In this document: in pieces, positions 22,301 through 34,929 of the stretch
How the letters are laid out: each line of letters opens with the position of its first letter
How positions within the stretch are numbered: the stretch's first letter is position 1
Origin: Hydractinia symbiolongicarpus
Taxonomy: Eukaryota > Cnidaria > Hydrozoa > Anthoathecata > Hydractiniidae
Assembly: GCF_029227915.1 (NCBI RefSeq)
Contig: NC_079884.1
Location: 30,196,001 to 30,260,000 of the forward strand
Reading direction: 5' to 3'
DNA: 64,000 bases
Made by a program: the position numbers and the translations under genes
Notes under the pieces: generated by a model
Database searches by the model: none
The model's input: only the letters and a program-made list of their open reading frames with translations
Told to the model about the DNA's origin: nothing

Positions 22301-24796
22301 ACACAAGGAAAGTACCCAGGAAGTAAACTCATTTCCCGAACGATTTTTTAAATTATTTTTTCACCACTAAAACGCATGAGAATTGTAGTTTTCAAAAATG
22401 TTTTCATTTTTGATAGGACGCTTTAAGAAAGGAGTTTAATCGCCGGCAAACGAAAACCCGCGATTTCCCGTAAATCCCGGGCTTGGCCCGTATAGTCGAA
22501 TGTATACAAAGAAAGTACCCTGTAAGTAAACTCATTTCCAGAACGATTTTTTAAATTATTTTTTAACCACTAAAACGCATAAGACTTGTAGCTATCAAAA
22601 ATGTTTTCATTTTTGAAGAGACGCTTAATGAAAGTGGTATAATCGCCTGCAAACAAAAACCCGCGATTTCCCGTAAATCCCGGGCTTGGCCCGTATAGTC
22701 GAATGTATACAAAGAAAGTACCCAGGGAGTAACTCATTTCCCGAACAATTTTTTAAATTATTTTTTTCACCACTAAAACGCGTGAGACTTGTAGGTTTCA
22801 AAAATGTTTTCATTTTTGATGAGACGCCTAATGAAAGGGGTTTAATCGCCGGCAATCAAAAACCCGCGATTTCCTGTAAATCCCGGGCTTGGCCCGTATA
22901 GTCGAATGTATACAAAGAAAGTACCCAGGGAGTAACTCATTTCCCGAACAATTTTTTAAATTATTTTTTCACCACTAAAACGCATGAGACTTGTAGGTTT
23001 CAAAAATGTTTTCATTTTTGATGAGACGCTTAATGAAAGAGGTTTCACCGCCGGCAAACGAAAACCCGCGATTTCCCGTAAATCCCGGGCTTGGCCCGTA
23101 TAGTCGAATGTATACAAAGAAAGTACCCTGTGAGTAAACTCATTTCCAGAACGATTTTTTAAATTATTTTTTTACCACTAAAACGCATAAGACTTGTAGT
23201 TTGCAAAAATGTTTTCATTTTTGATGAGACGCTGAGTAAAAGAATTTTAATTGCCGGCAAACGAAAACCCGCGATTTCCCGTAAATCCCGGGCTTGGCCC
23301 GTATAGTCAAAAGCATACAAAGAAAGTACCCAGGGAGTAAACACATTTTCCGAACGATTTTTTTAATTATTTCTTCACCACTAAAACGCATGAGACTTGT
23401 AGTTTTTAAAAGTGTTTTCATTTTTGATGAGACGCTGAATAAAAGAATTTTAAATGCCGGCAAACGAAAACCCGCGATTTCCCGTAAATCCCGGGCTTGG
23501 CCCGTATAGTCAAAAGCATACAAAGAAAGTACCCAGGGAGTAAACACATTTTCCGAACGATTTTTTAAATTATTTCTTCACCACTAAAACGCATGAGACT
23601 TGTAGTTTTTAAAAGTGTTTTCATTTTTGATGAGACGCTGAATAAAAGAATTTTAATTGCCGGCAAACGAAAACCCGCGATTTCCCGTAAATCCCGGGCT
23701 TGGCCCGTATAGTCAAAAGCATACAAAGAAAGTACCCAGGGAGTAAACACATTTTCCGAACGATTTTTTAAATTATTTTTTCACCAATAAAACGCATGAG
23801 ACTTGTAGTTTTCAAAAATGTTTTCATTTTTGATGAGACGCTTACTAAAAGACGTTTAATCGCCGGCAAACGAAAACCCGCGATTTCCCGTAAATCCCAG
23901 TCTTGGCCCGTATAGTCGAATGTATACAAAAAAAGTACCCTGCGTGTAAACTCATTTCCAGAACGATTTTTTAAATTATTTTTTCACCACTAAAACGCAT
24001 AAGACTTGTAGTTTTCAAAAATGTTTTCATTTTTGATGGGACGCTTAATGAAAGGGGTTTAATCGCCGGCAAACAAAAACCCGCGATTTCCCGTAAATCC
24101 CGGGCTTGGCCCGTATAGTCGAATGTATACAAAGAAAGTACCCTGTGAGTAAACTCATTTCCAGAACGATTTTTTAAATTATTTTTTTACCACTAAAACG
24201 CATAAGACTTGTAGTTTGCAAAAATGTTTTCATTTTTGATGAGACGCTGAATAAAAGAATTTTAATTGCCGGCAAACGAAAACCCGCGATTTCCCGTAAA
24301 TCACGGGCTTGGCCCGTATAGTCAAAAGCATACAAAGAAAGTACCCAGGGAGTAAACACATTTTCCGAACGATTTTTTAAATTATTTCTTCACCACTAAA
24401 ACGCATGAGACTTGTAGTTTTTAAAAGTGTTTTCATTTTTGATGAGACGCTGAATAAAAGAATTTTAATTGCCGGCAAACGAAAACCCGCGATTTCCCGT
24501 AAATCCCGGGCTTGGCCCGTATAGTCAAAAGCATACAAAGAAAGTACCCAGGGAGTAAACACATTTTCCGAACGATTTTTTAAATTATTTCTTCACCACT
24601 AAAACGCATGAGACTTGTAGTTTTTAAAAGTGTTTTCATTTTTGATGAGACGCTTAATAAAAGACGTTTAATCGCCGGCAAACGAAAACCCGCGATTTCC
24701 CGTAAATCCCAGTCTTGGCCCGTATAGTCGAATGTATACAAAGAAAGTACCCTGCGAGTAAACTCATTTCCAGAACGATTTTTTAAATTATTTTTT
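19333..24796 (+). repeat. Higher-order repeat, copy 3 (5464-bp unit)
   Basis: This is the second member of the tandem pair. It begins at the same TTCATCAC variant (19332-19339) and carries all markers at +5464 from copy 2. Single differences seen are GGGAGAAACTC near 19495 (GGGAGTAACTC elsewhere), GGGCTTTGCCCG near 20456, CAACCGAAAAC near 21838, and TTTTAACCAC near 22562. After its end, a four-monomer block is repeated at an offset of 812 bp (24174 to 24986). Confidence 0.88.
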
Positions 24797-27700
24797 CACC
24801 ACTAAAACGCATAAGACTTGTAGTTTTCAAAAATGTTTTCATTTTTGATGGGACGCTTAATGAAAGGGGTTTAATCGCCGGCAAACAAAAACCCGCGATT
24901 TCCCGTAAATCCCGGGCTTGGCCCGTATAGTCGAATGTATACAAAGAAAGTACCCTGTGAGTAAACTCATTTCCAGAACGATTTTTTAAATTATTTTTTT
25001 ACCACTAAAACGCATAAGACTTGTAGTTTGCAAAAATGTTTTCATTTTTGATGAGACGCTGAATAAAAGAATTTTAATTGCCGGCAAACGAAAACCCGCG
25101 ATTTCCCGTAAATCCCGGGCTTGGCCCGTATAGTCAAAAGCATAGAAAGAAAGTACCCAGGGAGTAAACACATTTTCCGAACGATTTTTTAAATTATTTC
25201 TTCACCACTAAAACGCATGAGACTTGTAGTTTTTAAAAGTGTTTTCATTTTTGATGAGACGGTGAATAAAAGAATTTTAATTGCCGGCAAACGAAAACCC
25301 GCGATTTCCCGTAAATCCCGGGCTTGGCCCGTATAGTCAAAAGCATACAAAGAAAGTACCCAGGGAGTAAACACATTTTCCGAACGATTTTTTAAATTAT
25401 TTTTTCACCACTAAAACGCATAAGACTTGTAGTTTTCAAAAATGTTTTCATTTTTGATGGGACGCTTAATGAAAGGGGTTTAATCGCCGGCAAACAAAAA
25501 CCCGCGATTTCCCGTAAATCCCGGGCTTGGCCCGTATAGTCGAATGTATACAAAGAAAGTACCCTGTGAGTAAACTCATTTCCAGAACGATTTTTTAAAT
25601 TATTTTTTTACCACTAAAACGCATAAGACTTGTAGTTTGCAAAAATGTTTTCATTTTTGATGAGACGCTGAATAAAAGAATTTTAATTGCCGGCAAACGA
25701 AAACCCGCGATTTCCCGTAAATCCCGGGCTTGGCCCGTATAGTCAAAAGCATACAAAGAAAGTACCCAGGGAGTAAACACATTTTCCGAACGATTTTTTA
25801 AATTATTTCTTCACCACTAAAACGCCTGAGACTTGTAGGTTTCAAAAATGTTTTCATTTTTGATGAGACGCTTAATGAAAGGGGTTTAATCGCCGGCAAT
25901 CAAAAACCCGCGATTTCCCGTAAATCCCGGGCTTGGCCGTATAGTTGAATGTATACAAAGAAAGTACCCAGGGAGTAACTCATTTCCCGAACAATTTTTT
26001 AAATTATTTTTTCACCACTAAAACGCATGAGACTTGTAGGTTTCAAAAATGTTTTCATTTTTGATGAGACGCTTAATATAAGAGGTTTCATCGCCGGCAA
26101 ACGAAAACCCGCGATTTCCCGTAAATCCCGGACTCGGCCCGTATAGTCAAATGTATACAAAGAAAGTACCCAGGGAGTAAACTCATTTCCCGAACGATTT
26201 TTTAAATTATTTTTTCACCACTGAAACGCATGAGACTTGTAGTTTTCAGAAATGTTTTCATTTTTGATGAGACGCTGAATAAAGGACGTTTAATCGCCGG
26301 TAAACGAAAACCCGCGATTTCCCGTAAATCCCGGACTCAGCCCGTATAGTCAAAAGTATACAAAGAAAGTACCCAGGGACTAAACTCATTTCCCGAACGA
26401 TTTTTTTAATTATTTTTTCGTTACTATAACGCATGAGACTTGTAGTTTTCAGAAATGTTTTCATTTTTGATGAGACGTTTAATGAAAGTGGTTTAATCGC
26501 CGGCAAACAAAAACCCGCGATTTCCCGTAAATCCCGGGCTTGGCCCGTACAGTCGAATGTACACAATGAAAGTACCCAGGAAGTAAACTCATTTCCCGAA
26601 CGATTTTTTAAATTATTTTTTCACCACTAAAACGCATGAGAATTGTAGTTTTTAAAAATGTTTTCATTTTTGATAGGACGCTTTAAGAAAGGAGTTTAAT
26701 CGCCGGCAAACGAAAACCCGCGATTTCCCGTAAATCCCGGGCTTGGCCCGTATAGTCGAATGTATACAAAGAAAGTACCCTGTAAGTAAACTCATTTCCA
26801 GAACGATTTTTTAAATTATTTTTTCACCACTAAAACGCATAAGACTTGTAGTTATCAAAAATGTTTTCATTTTTGAAGAGACGCTTAATGAAAGGGGTAT
26901 AATCGCCTGCAAACAAAAACCCGCGATTTCCCGTAAATTCCGGGCTTGGCCCGTATAGTCGAATGTATACAAAGAAAGTACCCAGGGAGTAACTCATTTC
27001 CCGAACAATTTTTTAAATTATTTTTTTCACCACTAAAACGCATGAGACTTGTAGGTTTCAAAAATGTTTTCATTTTTGATGAGACGCCTAATGAAAGGGG
27101 TTTAATCGCCGGCAATCAAAAACCCGCGATTTCCCGTAAATCCCGGGCTTGGCCCGTATAGTCGAATGTATACAAAGAAAGTACCCAGGGAGTAACTCAT
27201 TTCCCGAACAATTTTTTAAATTATTTTTTCACCACTAAAACGCATGAGACTTGTAGGTTTCAAAAATGTTTTCATTTTTGATGAGACGCTTAATGAAAGA
27301 GGTTTCACCGCCGGCAAACGAAAACCGCGATTTCCCGTAAATCCCGGGCTTGGCCCGTATAGTCGAATGTATACAAAGAAAGTACCCTGTGAGTAAACTC
27401 ATTTCCAGAACGATTTTTTAAATTATTTTTTTACCACTAAAACGCATAAGACTTGTAGTTTGCAAAAATGTTTTCATTTTTGATGAGACGCTGAATAAAA
27501 GAATTTTAATTGCCGGCAAACGAAAACCCGCGATTTCCTGTAAATCCCGGGCTTGGCCCGTATAGTCAAAAGCATACAAAGAAAGTACCCAGGGAGTAAA
27601 CACATTTTCCGAACGATTTTTTAAATTATTTCTTCACCACTAAAACGCATGAGACTTGTAGTTTTTAAAAGTGTTTTCATTTTTGATGAGACGCTGAATA

Positions 27701-28840
27701 AAAGAATTTTAATTGCCGGCAAACGAAAACCCGCGATTTCCCGTAAATCCCGGGCTTGGCCCGTATAGTCAAAAGCATACAAAGAAAGTACCCAGGGAGT
27801 AAACACATTTTCCGAACGATTTTTTAAATTATTTCTTCACCACTAAAACGCATGAGACTTGTGGTTTTTAAAAGTGTTTTCATTTTTGATGAGACGCTGA
27901 ATAAAATAATTTTAATTGCCGGCAAACGAAAACCCGCGATTTCCCGTAAATCCCGGGCTTGGCCCGTATAGTCAAATGCATACAAAGAAAGTACCCAGGG
28001 AGTAAACACATTTTCCGAACGATTTTTTAAATTATTTTTTCACCACTAAAACGCATGAGACTTGTAGCTTTCAAAAATGTTTTCATTTTTGATGAGACGC
28101 TTAATAAAAGACGTTTAATCGCCGGCAAACGAAAACCCGCGATTTCCCGTAAATCCCAGTCTTGGCCCGTATAGTCGAATGTATACAAAGAAAGTACCCT
28201 GCGAGTAAACTCATTTCCAGAACGATTTTTTAAATTATTTTTTCACCACTAAAACGCATAAGACTTGTAGTTTTCAAAAATGTTTTCATTTTTGATGGGA
28301 CGCTTAATGAAAGGGGTTTAATCGCCGGCAAACAAAAACCCGCGATTTCCCGTAAATCCCGGGCTTGGCCCGTATAGTCGAATGTATACAAAGAAAGTAC
28401 CCTGTGAGTAAACTCATTTCCAGAACGATTTTTTAAATTATTTTTTTACCACTAAAACGCATAAGACTTGTAGTTTGCAAAAATGTTTTCATTTTTTATG
28501 AGACGCTGAATAAAAGAATTTTAATTGCTGGCAAACGAAAACCCGCAATTTCCCGTAAATCCCGAGCTTGGCCCGTATAGTCAAAAGCATACAAAGAAAG
28601 TACCCAGGGAGTAAACACATTTTCCGAACGATTTTTTAAATTATTTCTTCACCACTAAAACGCATGAGACTTGTAGTTTTTAAAAGTGTTTTCATTTTTG
28701 ATGAGACGCTGAATAAAAGAATTTTAATTGCCGGCAAACGAAAACCCGCGATTTCCCGTAAATCCCGGGCTTGGCCCGTATAGTCAAAAGCATACAAAGA
28801 AAGTACCCAGGGAGTAAACACATTTTCCGAACGATTTTTT
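21300..28840 (+). repeat. Echo duplication with ~4260-bp offset (21.3-24.6 kb copied at 25.56-28.84 kb)
   Basis: Variant monomers in 21300-24580 reappear in the same order at 25560-28840, offset 4260, falling to 4259 after a one-base loss near 27326 (GAAAACCGCG). Shared markers include GGCTTGGCCGTATAGTTGAA (21673 and 25933), the GTTACTATAACG monomer (22161 and 26421) and the TTTTTGATAGGACG monomer. More substitutions separate these two than separate the 5464-bp units, so this copying event looks older. Boundaries are approximate because exchange happened inside near-identical monomers. Confidence 0.75.
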
Positions 28841-31800
28841 AAATTATTTCTTCACCACTAAAACGCATGAGACTTGTAGTTTTTAAAAGTGTTTTCATTT
28901 TTGATGAGACGCTGAATAAAAGAATTTTAATTGCCGGCAAACGAAAACCCGCGATTTCCCGTAAATCCCGGGCTTGGCCCGTATAGTCAAAAGCATACAA
29001 AGAAAGTACCCAGGGAGTAAACACATTTTCCGAACGATTTTTTAAATTATTTCTTCACCACTAAAACGCACGAGACTTGTAGTTTTTAAAAGTGTTTTCA
29101 TTTTTGATGAGACGCTGAATAAAAGAATTTTAATTGCCGGCAAACGAAAACCCGCGATTTCCCGTAAATCCCGGGCTTGGCCCGTATAGTCAAAAGCATA
29201 CAAAGAAAGTACCCAGGGAGTAAACACATTTTCCGAACGATTTTTTAAATTATTTTTTCACCACTAAAACGCATAAGACTTGTAGTTTTCAAAAATGTTT
29301 TCATTTTTGATGGGACGCTTAATGAAAGGGGTTTAATCGCCGGCAAACAAAAACCCGCGATTTCCCGTAAATCCCGGGCTTGGCCCGTATAGTCGAATGT
29401 ATACAAAGAAAGTACCCTGTGAGTAAACTCATTTCCAGAACGATTTTTTAAATTATTTTTTTACCACTAAAACGCATAAGACTTGTAGTTTGCAAAAATG
29501 TTTTCATTTTTGATGAGACGCTGAATAAAAGAATTTTAATTGCCGGCAAACGAAAACCCGCGATTTCCCGTAAATCCCGGGCTTGGCCCGTATAGTCAAA
29601 AGCATACAAAGAAAGTACCCTGCGAGTAAACTCATTTCCAGAACGATTTTTTAAATTATTTTTTCACCACTAAAACGCATAAGACTTGTAGTTTTCAAAA
29701 ATGTTTTCATTTTTGATGGGACGCTTAATGAAAGGGGTTTAATCGCCGGCAAACAAAAACCCGCGATTTCCCGTAAATCCCGGGCTTGGCCCGTATAGTC
29801 GAATGTATACAAAGAAAGTACCCTGTGAGTAAACTCATTTCCAGAACGATTTTTTAAATTATTTTTTTACCACTAAAACGCATAAGACTTGTAGTTTGCA
29901 AAAATGTTTTCATTTTTGATGAGACGCTGAATAAAAGAATTTTAATTGCCGGCAAACGAAAACCCGCGATTTCCCGTAAATCCCGGGCTTGGCCCGTATA
30001 GTGAAAAGCATACAAAGAAAGTACCCAGGGAGTAAACACATTTTCCGAACGATTTTTTAAATTATTTCTTCACCACTAAAACGCATGAGACTTGTAGTTT
30101 TTAAAAGTGTTTTCATTTTTGATGAGACGCTGAATAAAAGAATTTTAATTGCCGGCAAACGAAAACCCGCGATTTCCCGTAAATCCCGGGCTTGGCCCTT
30201 ATAGTCAAAAGCATACAAAGAAAGTACCCAGGGAGTAAACACATTTTCCGAACGATTTTTTAAATTATTTCTTCACCACTAAAACGCATGAGACTTGTAG
30301 TTTTTAAAAGTGTTTTCATTTTTGATGAGACGCTGAATAAAAGAATTTTAATTGCCGGCAAACGAAAACCCGCGATTTCCCGTAAATCCCGGGCTTGGCC
30401 CGTATAGTCAAAAGCATACAAAGAAAGTACCCAGGGAGTAAACACATTTTCCGAACGATTTTTTAAATTATTTCTTCACCACTAAAACGCATGAGACTTG
30501 TAGTTTTTAAAAGTGTTTTCATTTTTGATGAGACGCTGAATAAAAGAATTTTAATTGCCGGCAAACGAAAACCCGCGATTTCCCGTAAATCCCGGGCTTG
30601 GCCCGTATAGTCAAAAGCATACAAAGAAAGTACCCAGGGAGTAAACACATTTTCCGAACGATTTTTTAAATTATTTCTTCACCACTAAAACGCATGAGAC
30701 TTGTAGTTTTTAAAAGTGTTTTCATTTTTGATGAGACGCTGAATAAAAGAATTTTAATTGCCGGCAAACGAAAACCTGCGATTTCCCGTAAATCCCGGGC
30801 TTGGCCCGTATAGTCAAAAGCATACAAAGAAAGTACCCAGGGAGTAAACACATTTTCCGAACGATTTTTTAAATTATTTTTTCACCACTAAAACGCATGA
30901 GACTTGTAGTTTTCAAAAATGTTTTCATTTTTGATGAGACGCTTAATAAAAGACGTTTAATCGCCGGCAAACGAAAACCCGCGATTTCCCGTAAATCCCA
31001 GTCTTGGCCCGTATAGTCGAATGTATACAAAGAAAGTACCCTGCGAGTAAACTCATTTCCAGAACGATTTTTTAAATTATTTTTTCACCACTAAAACGCA
31101 TAAGACTTGTAGTTTTCAAAAATGTTTTCATTTTTGATGGGACGCTTAATGAAAGGGGTTTAATCGCCGGCAAACAAAAACCCGCGATTTCCCGTAAATC
31201 CCGGGCTTGGCCCGTATAGTCGATTGTATACAAAGAAAGTACCCAGGGAGTAACTTTTTTCCCGAACAATTTTTTAAACTTTTTCACCACTAAAACGCAT
31301 GAGACTTGTAGGTTTCAAAAATGTTTTCATTTTTGATGAGACGCTTAATGAAAGAGGTTTCATCGCCGGCAAACGAAAACCTGCGATTTCCCGTAAATCC
31401 CAGGCTTGGCCCGTATAGTCGAATGCATACAAAGAAAGTACCCTGTGAGTAAACTCATTTCCAGAACGATTTTTTAAATTATTTTTTCACCACTAAAACG
31501 CATAAGACTTGTAGTTTTTAAAAATGTTTTCATTTTTGATGAGACGCTTAATGAAAGGGGTTTAATCGCCGGCAAACAAAAACTCGCGATTTCCCGTAAA
31601 TCCCGGGCTTGACCCGTGTAGTCGAATGTATACAAAGAACGTACCCAGGGAGTAACTCATTTCCCGAACAATTTTTTAAATTATTTTTTCACCACTAAAA
31701 CGCATAAGACTTGTAGGTTTCAAAAATGTTTTCATTTTTGATGGGACGCTTAATGAAAGGGGTTTAATCGCCGGCAAACGAAAACCCGCGATTTCCCGTA

Positions 31801-34800
31801 AATCCCAGTCTTGGCCCGTATAGTCGAATGTATACAAAGAAAGTACCCTGCGAGTAAACTCATTTCCAGAACGATTTTTTAAATTATTTTTTCACCACTA
31901 AAACGCATAAGACTTGTAGTTTTCAAAAATGTTTTCATTTTTGATGAGACGCTTAATGAAAGGGGTTTAATCACCGGCAAACAAAAACCCGCGATTTCCC
32001 GTAAATCCCGGGCTTGGCCCGTATAGTCGATTGTATACAAAGAAAGTACCCAGGGAGTAACTTATTTCCCGAACAATTTTTTAAATTACTTTTTCACCAC
32101 TAAAACGCATGAGACTTGTAGGTTTCAAAAATGTTTTCATTTTTGATGAGACGCTTAATGAAAGAGGTTTCATCGCCGGCAAACGAAAACCTGTGATTTC
32201 CCGTAAATCCCGGGCTTGGCCCGTATAGTCGAATGCATACAAAGAAAGTACCCTGTGAGTAAACTCATTTCCAGAACGATTTTTTAAATTATTTTTTCAC
32301 CACTAAAACGCATAAGACTTGTAGTTTTTAAAAATGTTTTCATTTTTGATGAGACGCTTAATGAAAGGGGTTTAATCGCCGGCAAACAAAAACTCGCGAT
32401 TTCCCGTAAATCCCGGGCTTGGCCCGTATAGTCGAATGTATACAAAGAAAGTACCCAGGGAGTAACTCATTTCCCGAACAATTTTTTAAATTATTTTTTC
32501 ACCACTAAAACGCATAAGACTTGTAGGTTTCAAAAATGTTTTCATTTTTGATGGGACGCTTAATGAAAGGGGTTTAATCGCCGGCAATCAAAAACTCGCG
32601 ATTTCCCGTAAATCCCGGGCTTGGCCCGTATAGTCGAATGTATACAAAGAAAGTACCCAGGGAGTAACTCATTTCCCGAACAATTTTTTAAATTATTTTT
32701 TCACCACTAAAACGCATGAGACTTGTAGGTTTCAAAAATGTTTTCATTTTTGATGAGACGCTTAATGAAAGAGGTTTCATCGCCGGCAAACGAAAACCCG
32801 CGATTTCCCGTAAATCCCGGGCTTGGCCCGTATAGTCGAATGTATACAAAGAAAGTACCCAGGGAGTAACTCATTTCCCGAACGATTTTTTAAATTATTT
32901 TTTCACCACTAAAACGCATGAGACTTGTAGGTTTCAAAAATATTTTCATTTTTGATGAGACGCTTAATGAAAGGGGTTTAATCGCCGGCAATCGAAAACC
33001 CGCGATTTCCCGTAAATCCCGGGCTTGGCCCGTATAGTCGAATGTATACAAAGAAAGTACCCAGGGAGTAACTCATTTCCCGAACAATTTTTTAAATTAT
33101 TTTTTCACCACTAAAACGCATGAGACTTGTAGGTTTCAAAAATGTTTTCTATTTTGATGAGACGCTTAATGAAAGAGGTTTCATCGCCGGCAAACGAAAA
33201 CCCGCGATTTCCCGTAAATCCCGGGCTTGGCCCGTATAGTCGAATGTATACAAAGAAAGTACCCTGTGAGTAAACTCATTTCCAGAACGATTTTTTAAAT
33301 TATTTTTTTACCACTAAAACGCATAAGACTTGTAGTTTTCAAAAATGTTTTCATTTTTGATGAGACGCTTAATGAAAGGGGTTTAATCGCCGGCAAACAA
33401 AAACCCGCGATTTCCCGTAAATCCCGGGCTTGGCCCGTATAGTCGAATGTATACAAAGAAAGTACCCAGGGAGTAACTCATTTCCCGAACAATTTTTTAA
33501 ATTATTTTTTCACCACTAAAACGCATGAGACTTGTAGGTTTCAAAAATGTTTTCATTTTTGATGAGACGCCTAATGAAAGGGGTTTAATCGCCGGCAATC
33601 AAAAACCCGCGAGTTCCCGTAAATCCCGGGCTTGGCCCGTATAGTCGAATGTATACAAAGAAAGTACCCAGGGAGTAACTCATATCCCGAACAATTTTTT
33701 AAATTATTTTTTCACCACTAAAACGCATGAGACTTGTAGGTTTCAAAAATGTTTTCATTTTTGATGATACGCTTAATGAAAGAGGTTTCATCGCCGGCAA
33801 ACGAAAACCCGCGATTTCCCGTAAATCCTGGTCTTGGCCCGTATAGTCAAAAGCATACAAAGAAAGTACCCAGGGAGTAACTCATTTCCCGAACAATTTT
33901 TTAAATTATTTTTTCACCACTAAAACGCATGAGACTTGTAGGTTTCAAAAATGTTTTCATTTCTGATGAGACGCTTAATGAAAGAGGTTTCATCGCCGGC
34001 AAACGAAAACCCGCGATTTCCCGTAAATCCCGGGCTTGGCCCGTATAGTCGAATGTATACAAAGAAAGTACCCAGGGAGTAACTCATTTCCAGAACGATT
34101 TTTTAAATTATTTTTCACCACTAAAACGCATGAGACTTGTAGGTTTCAAAAATGTTTTCATTTTTGATGAGACGCTTAATGAAAGGGGTTTAATCGCCGG
34201 CAATCAAAAACCCGCAATTTCCCGTAAATTCCGGGCTTGGCCCGTATAGTCGAATGTATACAAAGAAAGTACCCAGGGAGTAACTCATTTCCCGAACAAT
34301 TTTTTAAATTATTTTTTCACCACTAAAACGCATGAGACTTGTAGGTTTCAAAAATGTTTTCATTTTTGATGAGACGCTTAATGAAAGAGGTTTCATCGCC
34401 GGCAAACGAAAACCCGCGATTTCCCGTAAATCCCAGCTTGGCCCGTATAGTCGAATGTATACAAAGAAAGTACCCTGTGAGTAAACTCATTTCCAGAACG
34501 ATTTTTTAAATTATTTTTTTACCACTAAAACGCATAAGACTTGTAGTTTTCAAAAATGTTTTCATTTTTGATGAGACGCTTAATGAAAGGGGTTTAATCG
34601 CCGGCAAACAAAAACCCGCGATTTCCCGTTAATCCCGGGCTTGGCCCGTATAGTCGAATGTATACAAAGAAAGTACCCAGGGAGTAACTCATTTCCCGAA
34701 CAATTTTTTAAATTATTTTTTCACCACTAAAACGCATGAGAATTGTAGGTTTCAAAAATGTTTTCATTTTTGATGAGACGCTTAATGAAAGGGGTTTAAT

Positions 34801-34929
34801 CGCCGGCAATCAAAAACCCGCGATTTCCCGTAAATCCCGGGCTTGGCCCGTATAGTCGAATGTATACAAAGAAAGTACACAGGGAGTAACTCATTTCCCG
34901 AACAATTTTTTAAATTATTTTTTCACCAC

